DNA from: Semisulcospira habei
Taxonomy: Eukaryota; Mollusca; Gastropoda; Semisulcospiridae
Assembly: GCA_036245525.1 (NCBI GenBank)
Contig: BTPG01000005.1
Span: 119,614,417-119,678,416 of the forward strand
Reading direction: 5' to 3'
Length of the DNA: 64,000 bases
The notes below the pieces were generated by a model that had not been told where the DNA came from, searched no databases, and saw only the letters and a program-made list of their open reading frames with translations. Positions 53,966-64,000 of the stretch are shown here, one piece after another. Numbering within the stretch: position 1 is the first letter of the stretch; each line of letters begins with the position of its first letter. The translations under genes and the position numbers were made by a program.

Positions 53966-54073
53966 AACAGCTTGAGTGAGCTCATCCTGAGCCAGCAACT
54001 AAGCAAGGTGCTCCGCTACAGCGGACCACCTTGCTTAGTGGCTGGCGCAGGAATAAGCTCACGCATGCAGCTG
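53966..54073. repeat. HP-F element
   Basis: The core aactaagcaaggtgctccgc and mate enclose taca. The outer right arm gctcacgcatgcagctg is intact; the left is decayed. Confidence 0.7.
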
Positions 54074-54456
54074 AGCACTGTTCCCGTAGTCATGTCCGAT
54101 CTTTGCCGCGACTCATTGGCCCAGCTACTGGTGCATGTATTACTGAAGTACTGAGATTGACCTGTAATTTACTTTTCCTCCGGCGTAGTAGATGTCCAAT
54201 CCATGTCCCTCATTGATTAGTCAAGTCACTTCCATTTATTTTTTGAAAAAATACCCGGCGGCAAGATAGCCTAACCGTGTTTCGAACTAGACGCAAACGC
54301 ATCTCAGTTATCTCCCCGGATCGCTCTTTAGCGTTGAAATTGCCGAAAGGTCGCACCACCGGAAATGAGAGCAATCACCTGCCACCGTGATAAAATCAAA
54401 CGCCATTTTGAGTGACTTCCGTACCAAAATTGTCGCAAGCGATTGTCTTCTGGGCC
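54074..54456. other. No feature recognised
   Basis: The sequence is unique-looking. Confidence 0.4.
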
Positions 54457-54565
54457 CAGCTGCATGAATGGACTGAAAGTCTCAGCAAATCACGGTGCTC
54501 CTCTGAGGAACACCGTGGCTTGCTTAGTGGCTTGCGCGGGAAGCGGCTTACAGCTCATGCAACTG
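54457..54565. repeat. HP-F element, diverged
   Basis: cagctgcatgaatggactga faces a mate ending cagctcatgcaactg. The core is cacggtgctcctctgaggaa caccgtg, with both arms carrying cacggtg. Confidence 0.7.
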
Positions 54566-54623
54566 AGTCCTGATGAGGAAGTAGATGGTTCCGCCTGAAG
54601 TGAATAACTCGATCGGCAAGAGG

Positions 54624-54727
54624 TATACTGACCAGCAAAAGAAATGCGACATTTTTGGAATCATCGGAAACACTTTGGTGTTTCCGATGATTCCAAAAAT
54701 GTCGCATTTCTTTTGTTCGTGAGTATA
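54624..54727. repeat. HP-D hairpin, near-perfect
   Basis: tatactgaccagcaaaagaa to its mate ending ttttgttcgtgagtata; the centre cggaaacactttggtgtttc cg is exact. Confidence 0.9.
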
Positions 54728-54910
54728 CATATCTTCAGTGAGGTAGGAACGCCGGCGTGGAGCCAGGAATGGCGTGACCAGGCCACCTTTTAGTCTAGGG
54801 CCGTACTCGGCTTTCCCCAGGACCTTTCTGCACAATATGTAAACTTAGCCACCTCCTCACCGTGACGGCAAAGCTGTCAGGTTGCTCATCATAGAGATAA
54901 CTTTCGCCTC

Positions 54911-54976
54911 CAAGAGGTATAAGTGATTCTCACGAGCCACTGACTGCAGGGGCTGGTGAGAATCTATGCCTCTTGC
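54911..54976. mobile_element. HP-A core
   Basis: caagaggtataagtgattct faces agaatctatgcctcttgc. Both arms carry cacgag/ctggtg-type changes, one with a mismatch. Confidence 0.7.
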
Positions 54977-55008
54977 TTCGTCGAAATTGGCAACATTTGT
55001 ACCGCTGG

Positions 55009-55009
<1 letters not shown>

Positions 55010-55040
<31 letters not shown>
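55010..55040. repeat. Poly-A run
   Basis: This is about 29 consecutive A. Confidence 0.9.
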
Positions 55041-55041
<1 letters not shown>

Positions 55042-55151
55042 ACCAAGCCTTATCACTATGCGAAAGTGTATTGTTTGCCCGGTAACGTCACTTTTGCCTG
55101 AAGTATACTGGACATGATGCCCGGTGTACTGGTCACATCTTGCGTGTTTGA

Positions 55152-55358
55152 TTAGCTCATTTTACTCCAGGGCCGCATTTCCTAAATTTTAGAGGTGTCA
55201 CCTAACGACTATTGAAGGAGATGGATCGACCATGATAATTCAAGGGTAGTGCCAGATTAGCTTGGCGCCATCAGGCGCCAAGCTAATCTGGCACTACCCT
55301 TGAATTATCATGGTCGGTCCATTCTCCTGCTGTAGGGCGTCGGGGCAAAATGGGTTAA
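55152..55358. mobile_element. HP-B element, complete
   Basis: The hairpin ccatgataattcaagggtag through gattagcttggcgcc is perfect in both arms. The right end is TTAA (55355-55358); the left end is ttagctcattttactcc with TTAG. Confidence 0.9.
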
Positions 55359-55539
55359 TTCTGTCTCATTGTTGCACAATATATCAATATTTTGGGTTAA
55401 ACATCTTTTTTTTCAAAACAGACACACGAGTATAAACAAGTACACAATTTGCTACTTATTAGACCTTTGGCTCTCCATAAACCCCCTCCCACCCCTCCCC
55501 CCACCCCAACCCCCCCTACCCCCCCCCCCCCCGCGCCCC

Positions 55540-55625
55540 GCGGGGGATCGGAGATTATGTTCTTCTAAAAGTCTGTCTAAACCCACATAGGTTCTTAGGT
55601 GTTTGCCAAAAATGAACACCGTATC
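55540..55625 (+). repeat. Sequence shared with 63411-63500
   Basis: cataggttcttaggtgtttg and aaaaatgaacaccgtatcaa align with the reverse complement of 63411-63500. It lies just upstream of the LINE ORF and may be part of its 5' UTR. Confidence 0.55.
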
Positions 55626-58600
55626 AAAGATACCACAGATTTTGACCGAGCCCACCCCCCCCCCCCCCAACCCCTCCAAAGGGGTCGACCCAAGAGCGAT
55701 AATATGAACTTTGAGGAACTGGTAGCGAATGTGCGTTTGACGAGCGAGTATAAGAATGTGTGTTTGATGTGCTTTTCTGAAACTTGGTGGAGCGAAGATG
55801 TGAGTGATGAGAGTGTTGCGATCGACGGTTTTGGTACGCCGTTTAGAACTGACAGAGATTGTAAGATTAGTGGGAAACGGTGGGGTGGCGGAGTAGGCCT
55901 GTATGTTAATGAACGGTGGTGTAGCAAGTCAAGCGTAATGGTTAGGAAACAGCTTACAACACGTGATGTAGACTTATTGTCAGTTTCACTCAGACCCCGT
56001 TATCTCCCCCGTGAGTTTGGTCAGATCTTTGTAACGGTCATCTACACCCCCCCCCCCCCCCCCTCACTCCAACCCCTCCCACGCCTCAGCCCAGATAGCA
56101 GATGTGATTAGAGAGTTACAGCTTATCTCCCCTGACGCCCCCAACTTTATTGCAGGTGACTTTAACGACTGTGACTTACGCACGAGCTTACCGACTTTTC
56201 ACCAGTACGTGACTGTCCCCACTCGCAAGAACAAGACGTTAGATTTAGTGTATGGAAACGTTCCCAATGCATACCGATCGTTTGTCCTCCCTCCCGTAGG
56301 TAACTCTGACCACAATACTGTGTTTCTTGTCCCAGCATACAAACCCAAAATCCAGACAGAGCCCATAGTGAAGAAGTTAGTTAAGGTGTGGTCTAAGGAT
56401 AGTGTAGAACAGTTACAGGGGTGTTTTGAGTGTACAGATTGGGACGTGTTTCTTGATTCTAGTGCCAGTGTAGACGAAGCTACTGAAGTAACTTCTGACT
56501 ATGTGAATTTCTGTAAAGATATGGTTATTCCATCTAAGACAGTGAAATTGTATCCCAACAACAAACCATGGATTTCAAAGTCTCTCAAAGCCACATTGAA
56601 TGAGAAAAAAGTTGCATTTCAGACTGGAGACAGAATAGAAAGGAAAGCAGTACATAATAAATTGAGGAAGCAGATTTTAGACGCTAAGAAAAAGTATAAA
56701 GAGAAAGTAGAGTCACAGTTTGAATCAGGTAGCTTAGCAGATGCATGGAAAGGACTTAAAACTTTATCAGGCCACAATAAATCAAAATTCAGTAGCAGTA
56801 GCATGCCAATGAAAGAACAAACTGAATTTTCTGAAAAACTGAATGAGTTCTATTGTAGATTTGAGAAAGATGATCTGAAGGATGATTTAGATAGCATGAT
56901 TTCCCAGCTTGAAGTAAATGTGGCAGGCAATGTTGATGAAGACTTTGAGATCCATGGCAAGGCGGTTGAGAAGCTTTTTAGCAAACTGAATGTTAAGAAA
57001 GCAGTAGGCCCTGATAATATTTGCGGTAGAGTTTTGAGAGTATGTGCCAGTCAATTGTCTGTTGTTTATAGCCGTTTGTTTAGCTGGTCTCTGAAGGATT
57101 GCACTGTACCTAGGCTCTGGAAAACATCTACAGTCTGCCCTGTCCCCAAGAACAACAAGCCCAAGACACTCAATGACTACCGCCCTGTAGCTCTCACCTC
57201 TATAGTAATGAAGTGCTTTGAGCGTGTTGTATTTTCTAGACTGCTCGATCAGGTCAAGCCCTATCAAGATCCTTTCCAGTTTGCATACAAGCAAAACAGA
57301 TGTACTGATGACGCCACACTCACACTCCTGCACCATGCATACACACATTTAGAAAAACCTGGCTCTTTTGTACGCATTCTTTTTATAGACTTTTCTTCAG
57401 CCTTCAACACTATACAACCCTATCTCATAGCTCAAAAACTTCTCTGTTACAACGTATCGCCAAGGCTTATCCTATGGATTGTCAACTTCCTTGTAAATAG
57501 GACCCAGTCAGTTCGCTTTCAAACAGCTCTCTCATCCCATAAGTCCACGTCCATTAGGCGCCCCTCAAAGTACAGTTCTCTCCCCTGTGCTGTTCACACT
57601 GTACACTAACGATTGTAGTGGCACTGACTCTACCCTTCTTATAAAATACTCGGATGACACTGCCTTAGAAGATCTCTCCATTAATGATGCGACTTACTTT
57701 GCAGAAGTAGAACGTTTTAGTGTTTGGTGTAAAGATAATTTTCTAGACCTAAATGTGAGTAAGACCAAGGAACTACTGATAGACTTTCGAAGAAACCCTG
57801 CCCCTGTCCATGTTCTGATGATCGATGATGTGTCTGTTGAGCGTGTGACTGAGTATAAGTACCTTGGAACAGTCATAGATGATAAGTTGTCCTTTAACGC
57901 AAACACCACCCTCATACACAAGAAATGTCAGTCACGCATCTACTGCCTCCAGAAACTCAGGAAGCTGAATGTGAACCCCTCTGTCCTTCAAACTTTTTAC
58001 TGCTCTTTTATTGAGTCTGTCATCACTTTCGGTTCTGTGTGCTGGTATGGAGGTCTGAGTGTGAAGAACAAGAACACCCTGGCACGAATGGTAACATCTG
58101 CAGCAAAGTGACTGGCAGTAAGCAAAACAGTGTGGAGTCCCTGTATGAACAGCGTGTGGTGAGAAAGGGTAGGCGGATAGCTTCAGACAGATCCCATGTC
58201 CTTGCCCACCTCTATAAACTCCTCCCCTCTGGCCGCAGACTCCGCACGCACAAAGCTAGAACACTTAGACTACAGCACAGTTTCATCCCCAAATCCATCA
58301 CTCTAAGCAATCTGTAGGTACATCCACGCATACCCAACCCTAACTCCTCCCCCTATCCCCCTTTACCTGTGCAATCAGTAGGAATGGAGCTTGTTGATTT
58401 TTGAGAAGTGATTATATTGTGTTTTTTTGGTGGTGAACATGTACATACTGGGATTGCTGTTACTGAGTGTTTACCCACTAATTATTTTACTACGGTAGAC
58501 TCTAATTATGCAGCTTGTGTAATAATGTGTAGTAATGTACTGTGACGTTTGTATAATAAGTAGTGAGGGTTAGGACTAGTTTGAAACACACGTATTATGT

Positions 58601-58866
58601 ATGCATATGTAGAGGTGGGTGTGAATGTATAGGTGCCGCTCAGTTCAGTCCATAAAAGATGTTTGTGTGAGATGTGTAAGAGTTAAGTGTAAAGATTTTG
58701 TAGTGTTTACTTTATATCCATTTGGAATTTGTAGCTGTGCAAGTGCAGGGAGAAAATGTTCATAATTATGCTATAATGTTTGTATGTCTTGTTTGTACTA
58801 TTTGTTATAAATGTACCACAACCGAATTTCTCTTTTCGAGATAATAAAGTACTCTTATTCTATTCT
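55626..58866 (+). mobile_element. CR1/L2-like LINE, near full-length and frameshifted
   Basis: Endonuclease and RT coding is followed by a 3' UTR (58318-58866) with an ataataaag signal and an attct-type tail. The 5' boundary is unresolved. Grouping follows the FSSAFNTIQP motif and the SDHNTV endonuclease end. Confidence 0.85.
55700..58317 (+). pseudogene. CR1/L2-like endonuclease/reverse transcriptase with three frameshifts
   Basis: The endonuclease has SETWWSEDV, GGGVGLYVN and, after a shift at the C-run 56047-56062, FIAGDFNDCDL and GNSDHNTVFLVP. A KPWISKSLKATLNEKK linker precedes the RT: LNDYRPVALTSIVMK, FIDFSSAFNTIQP, then a shift near 57555 to GAPQSTVLSPVLFTLY. The catalytic box is YSDD, where YADD or FADD is usual. 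A third shift near 58105 leads to the end, SFIPKSITLSNL. Confidence 0.88.
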
Positions 58867-59413
58867 TAATTTGTGGGGTAGGGGTGGGTGGGGAGGGAGG
58901 GGTAAGGGTACTAGATGGACAGTAAAGTTATGATAACTACAAGAAAATATTTATTGTTTGGTATCGGTGTGTTCGTCCTTTATCGGGCTTTCAGAACATA
59001 ATAAACTTTATTATATTCTTCTTTTTATACATGATGACCTCACAGCATTCCATATTTGGACCATATGAAAATGGCATCATTTTTTTAGGTATTGTGTTCT
59101 GATGCACTTCTTCCATGATTAATGGAATTACACGCACACAAAAGACTTTGTATGTGCTAAAATACTTCCAGTACTATGTGTGCATTGACTTCATTTTACA
59201 CAGTTTGTAAAATCTGGTGACGTCATATAATAGTACCGTGAGCTTAAAGTGGATTGATTTTCATTACGTTTCCAGAATATGAATTTTTACAGCTGTAAGA
59301 TTTCGTAATTTTTCAGGCTTTAAAGTGTGGTGGAAATTAGTCAGTTTATGCTAAGAGTAAACACTACGTCTATGCTGGGCATAAATTTAAAAAATGGAGG
59401 CATTTGGGTGAGA

Positions 59414-59415
<2 letters not shown>
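58867..59415. other. No feature recognised
   Basis: This is AT-rich unique-looking sequence after the LINE tail. Confidence 0.45.
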
Positions 59416-59455
<40 letters not shown>

Positions 59456-59495
59456 TGTGTGTGTGAGTGTGAGTGTGAGTGTGTGTGTGTGTGTG
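59416..59495. repeat. (GT)n microsatellite
   Basis: GT array with two short interruptions (ggtg, gagt). Confidence 0.95.
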
Positions 59496-59756
59496 ATGGG
59501 GGGACCAAAGAGAGCTTACAGTATGTTTCTAATTAGTGTAAGACTGACGCTACAATTATGTATGACTACAGTTGTGCTGCCCCAATCGGAATGGAATGAA
59601 AAGAATACGCGTATAGACTAGTAGGGCGCCTGTAATACGAGCTGCACGACACGTCTATTTACCTTACGTCAGTGACAAACCGGCGTATGAATGAGGGGAT
59701 TCTAATACTAGTTCCAATGCAATAGCAGTTCTAATGTCGGGATTATTTTGTTGATC
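59496..59756. other. No feature recognised
   Basis: The sequence is unique-looking between two GT arrays. Confidence 0.4.
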
Positions 59757-60494
<738 letters not shown>

Positions 60495-60575
<81 letters not shown>

Positions 60576-60597
60576 CACACACACACACACACACACC
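60495..60597. repeat. (CA)n microsatellite
   Basis: This is about 50 CA units with one ta interruption. Confidence 0.95.
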
Positions 60598-60643
60598 AGG
60601 GGCGGAACAGTTACCTCAAGGGTGGTTCCAACTATTTGTTTGG

Positions 60644-61780
60644 GACCTTCAACCTGGCACAAAGGCCTCCCGACGCTACACCTTGCTTCCAATGGCCGAA
60701 CACTTTCTCCAGTCGCTGAAATATCAAACAACAAAAGGGGGAAGGGGGGTGTCCTACCTTTTTGTTAGAGACCTTCAGCCTGGCACAAAGGCCTCCCGAC
60801 GCTACACCTTGCTTCCAATGGCCGAACACTTTCTCCAGTCGCTGAAATATCAAACAACAAAAGGGGGAAGGGGGGGTGTCCTACCTTTTTGTTAGAGACC
60901 TTCAGCCTGGCACAAAGGCCTCCCGACGCTACACCTTGCTTCCAATGGCCGAACACTTTCTCCAGTCGCTGAAATATCAAACAACAAAAGGGGGAAGGGG
61001 GGTGTCCTACCTTTTTGTTAGAGACCTTCAACCTGGCACAAAGGCCTCCCGACGCTACACCTTGCTTCCAATGGCCGAACACTTTCTCCAGTCGCTGAAA
61101 TATCAAACAACAAAAGGGGGAAGGGGGGTGTCCTACCTTTTTGTTAGAGACCTTCAACCTGGCACAAAGGCCTCCCGACGCTACACCTTGCTTCCAATGG
61201 CCGAACACTTTCTCCAGTCGCTGAAATATCAAACAACAAAAGGGGGAAGGGGGGTGTCCTACCTTTTTGTTAGAGACCTTCAACCTGGCACAATGGCCTC
61301 CCGACGCTACACCTTGCTTCCAATGGCCGAACACTTTCTCCAGTCGCTGAAATATCAAACAACAAAAGGGGGAAGGGGGGGTGTCCTACCTTTTTGTTAG
61401 AGACCTTCAACCTGGCACAAAGGCCTCCCGACGCTACACCTTGCTTCCAATGGCCGAACACTTTCTCCAGTCGCTGAAATATCAAACAACAAAAGGGGGA
61501 AGGGGGGTGTCCTACCTTTTTGTTAGAGACCTTCAACCTGGCACAAAGGCCTCCAGACGCTACACCTTGCTTCCAATGGCCGAACACTTTCTCCAGTCGC
61601 TGAAATATCAAACAACAAAAGGGGGAAGGGGGGTGTCCTACCTTTTTGTTAGAGACCTTCAACCTGGCACAAAGGCCTCCCGACGCTACACCTTGATTCC
61701 AATGGCCAAAAACACTCACCAGTCGCCGAAATATAAAACAACAAACTGGAGGGGTGGGGGGGGGTACGTGTGTCGGGACT
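60644..61780. repeat. 126-bp tandem repeat, nine copies
   Basis: Units start at 60644, 60770, 60897, 61023, 61149, 61275, 61402, 61528 and 61654. Each begins gaccttcaacctggcacaaa and contains cacttgct-like cttgcttccaatggccgaac and a G-run. Six versus seven G gives 126 or 127 bp. Copies are almost identical except the last. Because 126 is divisible by three, both strands stay open as 42-residue repeats. No start, domain or splice context supports a gene. Confidence 0.95.
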
Positions 61781-62430
61781 CTCACTGCTCGTCAAAATAT
61801 ACATGGTGCGGGTGGGGGTGGGGGTGGGGGTCCAAAACTCCCTATAGAGGGACTTTGTTATAGCATTTAAAGAATATTCAACAACAACAACAACAACAGC
61901 AAATTAACTTTGGGTTGCTTTCCTGTGGTCTGAGAAAAGTCTTTTCTCTCAGTGTTATTACTCACATGACCAGTAAACCACAATCGCTTGCAGGCGCCAT
62001 GTTTCAAACTAAGACGTACATTCTTTGCGAACACTCATAACATGCTTGAACATTGTTTTGTGTCGTCAGCTCATGCTCTGACTTGATGGTAGTGCGAACA
62101 ATCCAGATAGCTTAATGTTTCAATGTTGTTTCCAGTTCAAGTGCTTCTTGCGAAGGGGTCGGTTTGGCGTGAGGTGGTGTAAGGAGGGGCGGGTAGGGGG
62201 AGGGGAGGTTGAGGTGGGGTTGGGGGGGGAGGAGAAACTACATGACTACCGCCTTATAGCTGGTTTAAGCAACTAATCTGTTGACTTGCATATTACTTGC
62301 CAGGGCTACAGGATTTGCAAAAGTCCCATACTTATCAGAATGGACCATACATAAACAATAAATGAGATCGATCTTTTCTTTTCTACAATCTATATTATAT
62401 TCTTTATCTTTGTTTGTGTGTGTGTGTGTA
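61781..62430. other. No gene; short (GGGGTG)n and (AAC)n runs
   Basis: gggtggg repeats lie at 61808-61830 and (CAA)n at 61870-61892. A G-rich stretch lies near 62180-62235. Confidence 0.5.
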
Positions 62431-62437
62431 TGTGTGT

Positions 62438-62531
<94 letters not shown>
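62431..62531. repeat. (GA)n and (GACA)n microsatellite
   Basis: About 33 GA units with one interruption precede five CAGA units. The array touches the 3' end of the minus-strand LINE that follows. Confidence 0.9.
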
Positions 62532-62533
<2 letters not shown>

Positions 62534-62965
62534 TTAGGTTAGGTTATTTGGGTTTAACGCCGTGCAGGCGACTAAGGCCATCTCACGGCGGGAAGGGTAC
62601 AAATCTGGTCAGCCAGACTAAAAGCAAGGTCTTAAGACAAGATGTAAATATATCTTTAAAATATGTCAGGTTAAAATGTCGCACGAGTCTTTAAAAGAAA
62701 CGTCTACAGACTCTCAAAAAGGGCAAAATAAAGAAATTCAGTCTATGAATGCTCAGATCTTGTTAAAAATATTGCATTCTCTCAAGAAATTGAAGATTTT
62801 GTCCGGGGGAATATCCCGGAACAAAACCTTCAAGGAGTCTGCGGTGAAGTGTTTATATCTCATGTCAATTAGATCGGCACAATACAGCAAAAAGTGTCGA
62901 ACAGAAAACTGCTCATCACAGGCAAAACACCATGGACGCTCATCCTGTTTAAGTAAGTAAGAGTG
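62525..62965 (-). mobile_element. 3' end of an I/Jockey-type LINE, minus orientation
   Basis: On the minus strand, coding from about 62950 to 62748 reads QDERPWCFACDEQFSVRHF, LLYCADLIDMRYKHF and PPDKIFNFLRECNIFNKI, then stops. The C-x2-C-x7-H-x4-C pattern is the zinc-knuckle that ends many I/Jockey-type ORF2 proteins. The 3' UTR ends with tcgcctgcacggcgttaaac and a taacc-type tail. A related 3' end lies at 51765-51900. Confidence 0.75.
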
Positions 62966-63410
62966 CGTAACATACTTTTAGTAAGATTTTTATCACATTT
63001 TCAAAAATATGTTGGTTTTTTCATGAAGTACAACTTTAGGTGACCTTGACCTTTAAATAACACCTTTCAATTGTTTACGTTTCCATTGATGATATATTAT
63101 AACACATATGTTTTTATCATTGTATGTCAAAGATTGGACACCTATTCTTCTGGCAAGAAGGCTATTTCGCAGATAATGAAAGGTTAAAAAAAAAAAGATG
63201 GCGCGCGATGACATCACCATTTTGCTTGTTAGACATTGAATCATCGTAAATGGTAGGTAAATGTATTCTGTTTCCAAAGATACCAGTCATTTAGTTCTGT
63301 GTGCTTTTTTTTTACATCGTTAACAACAACCCTACCCCTAAAAGCAAAATATAGGGCCCAAAGAAGGAAATATGACCATAGTACATGCCCTCCTATACTC
63401 AATGCGGTAT
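62966..63410. other. No gene recognised
   Basis: AT-rich sequence without motifs. Confidence 0.4.
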
Positions 63411-63700
63411 TTATTTTGGGCAAACACCTACGGTTCGTCTTCATAGGTGATAGGCTTCCGAAAAAAATGTGGTCTCCAATACCCCGCAGGGAGGAGGGGG
63501 GAGGTGTTCATTTCCTATCTGACGGCCTATATCCTTTCATGACCGAGAGCGACCACCTGAAACATTAAAATAAACTGTGTTGTAACTTTGCTGTGTCTTT
63601 TTCTGAGCGTGTTTCGTTCTTCGTTGTGGTGTTCTCAGCGTTTTACACGCTAGGTAGTCACTTTTTCTGGTCTGGATTTCATGTCACATTGTTGACCAGT
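63411..63700 (-). repeat. Two interspersed repeats, minus orientation
   Basis: 63411-63500 matches 55540-55625 and 63590-63690 matches repeat K at 13745-13839 (gcgtgtaaaacgctgagaac, acgaaacacgctcag on the minus strand). Whether they are one element is unknown. Confidence 0.55.
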
Positions 63701-63769
63701 GGAAATGTAAACTGAACGTTTTCTATTTAGCGATGGGGAAAAGAAAAGAAAAACCTGTGAAGCAAAGGA

Positions 63770-63870
63770 CAGCAAACCCATTCTTGTGAAAAGCGAGACT
63801 TTCGTTGTAATATAATGTAAATCTCGCTTTGCACAAAAATGGACTTACTGTCTTTTCCCTTCACATGCAG
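63770..63870. repeat. HP-E hairpin element
   Basis: ttcttgtgaaaagcgagact faces atctcgctttgcacaaaaat, then ggacttactgtcttttccct. The left outer arm is shortened. Confidence 0.65.
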
Positions 63871-63925
63871 AACAGTTCTTGCCTTCAGCTGGGATCAGAT
63901 CAGAGCATCTCAAGGTGTCAGTTGC

Positions 63926-64000
63926 ATTAGTGAGCTTAGTCCTGCGCTAGCCACTAAGCAAAGTGCTTAGTGGATGGCGCAGGGCTAAGCTCGCTCATGC
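63926..64000. repeat. HP-F element, cut by window edge
   Basis: cagttgcattagtgagctta and tcctgcgctagccactaagc face gcttagtggatggcgcaggg. The core lacks the ctccgc part found in other copies. The right end reaches the window limit. Confidence 0.7.

Noticed and set aside
60876..61863. Long open frames of 42-residue repeats on both strands
   Set aside because: They arise because the tandem unit is 126 bp. Frames break wherever a unit has an extra G, and no start context or domain is present.

Overview
This is a eukaryotic, repeat-dominated window, most likely from a lophotrochozoan and probably a marine gastropod. That placement is inferred from an animal neural bHLH gene, the non-LTR retroelement types and the very high microsatellite load; it was not tested by any search. 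There is no operon-like coding. The only convincing host protein gene is a single-exon BHLHE22/23-type (Beta3/Oli) bHLH transcription factor on the minus strand at 3357-4346, with a TATA-like motif upstream. A cluster of E-boxes with an NRF1-type site and a 54-codon ORF near 49.4-49.6 kb could mark a second promoter.

The rest is mobile DNA and simple repeats. The dominant feature is dozens of short, almost perfect palindromes (foldback MITE-like elements), sorted here by their cores and given local names. HP-A has a core starting gcaagaggcatagatcctc, usually 66 bp long. HP-B has ccatgataattcaaggg around cttggcgcc. HP-C is about 92 bp and begins TTAACCCTTTGGGTGTCGG. HP-D is a TA-flanked ctgacgagcaaaagaaatgc hairpin. 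HP-E has gtaagtccatttttgtgaaa. HP-F has cactaagcaaggtgctccgc. HP-G has cgcatccggatacgcggc. HP-H has cgggccgacgt. HP-I has ctgctactgacgatacc. HP-J has gtctgtgatt around tccaaaatcacagac. A, B, C and G, and less clearly I and one further hairpin, end at TTAA with C-rich ends (CCCTTT, CCCCTTCACTGCC, CTCATTC). This is the pattern of piggyBac-class non-autonomous elements. No transposase gene was seen.

Layout: 1-2.7 kb, hairpins including an HP-B nested in an HP-A. 2.7-5.4 kb, the bHLH gene with a duplicated 3' tail. 5.4-13.6 kb, hairpins, a GATA/GACA microsatellite and a 32-bp minisatellite. 13.8-17.1 kb, a near full-length but broken RTE-like LINE with a 12-bp target duplication. 17-40 kb, hairpins, microsatellites, retroposon tails and one tRNA-headed SINE. 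40.7-42.3 kb, a 5'-truncated CR1/L2-like LINE with an open RT frame. 43.3-46.5 kb, a second LINE sitting inside an HP-D hairpin. 46.6-55.4 kb, hairpins, a MITE and an RTE fragment. 55.6-58.9 kb, a third LINE, frameshifted. 59.4-61.8 kb, GT/CA arrays and a nine-copy 126-bp tandem repeat. 62.5-64 kb, a minus-strand LINE 3' end and more hairpins.

The most unusual signal is in the hairpins. Differences between copies of one family are mirrored in both arms of the same copy, while element length stays almost fixed. A 68-bp palindrome of the same style also lies inside the bHLH coding sequence.
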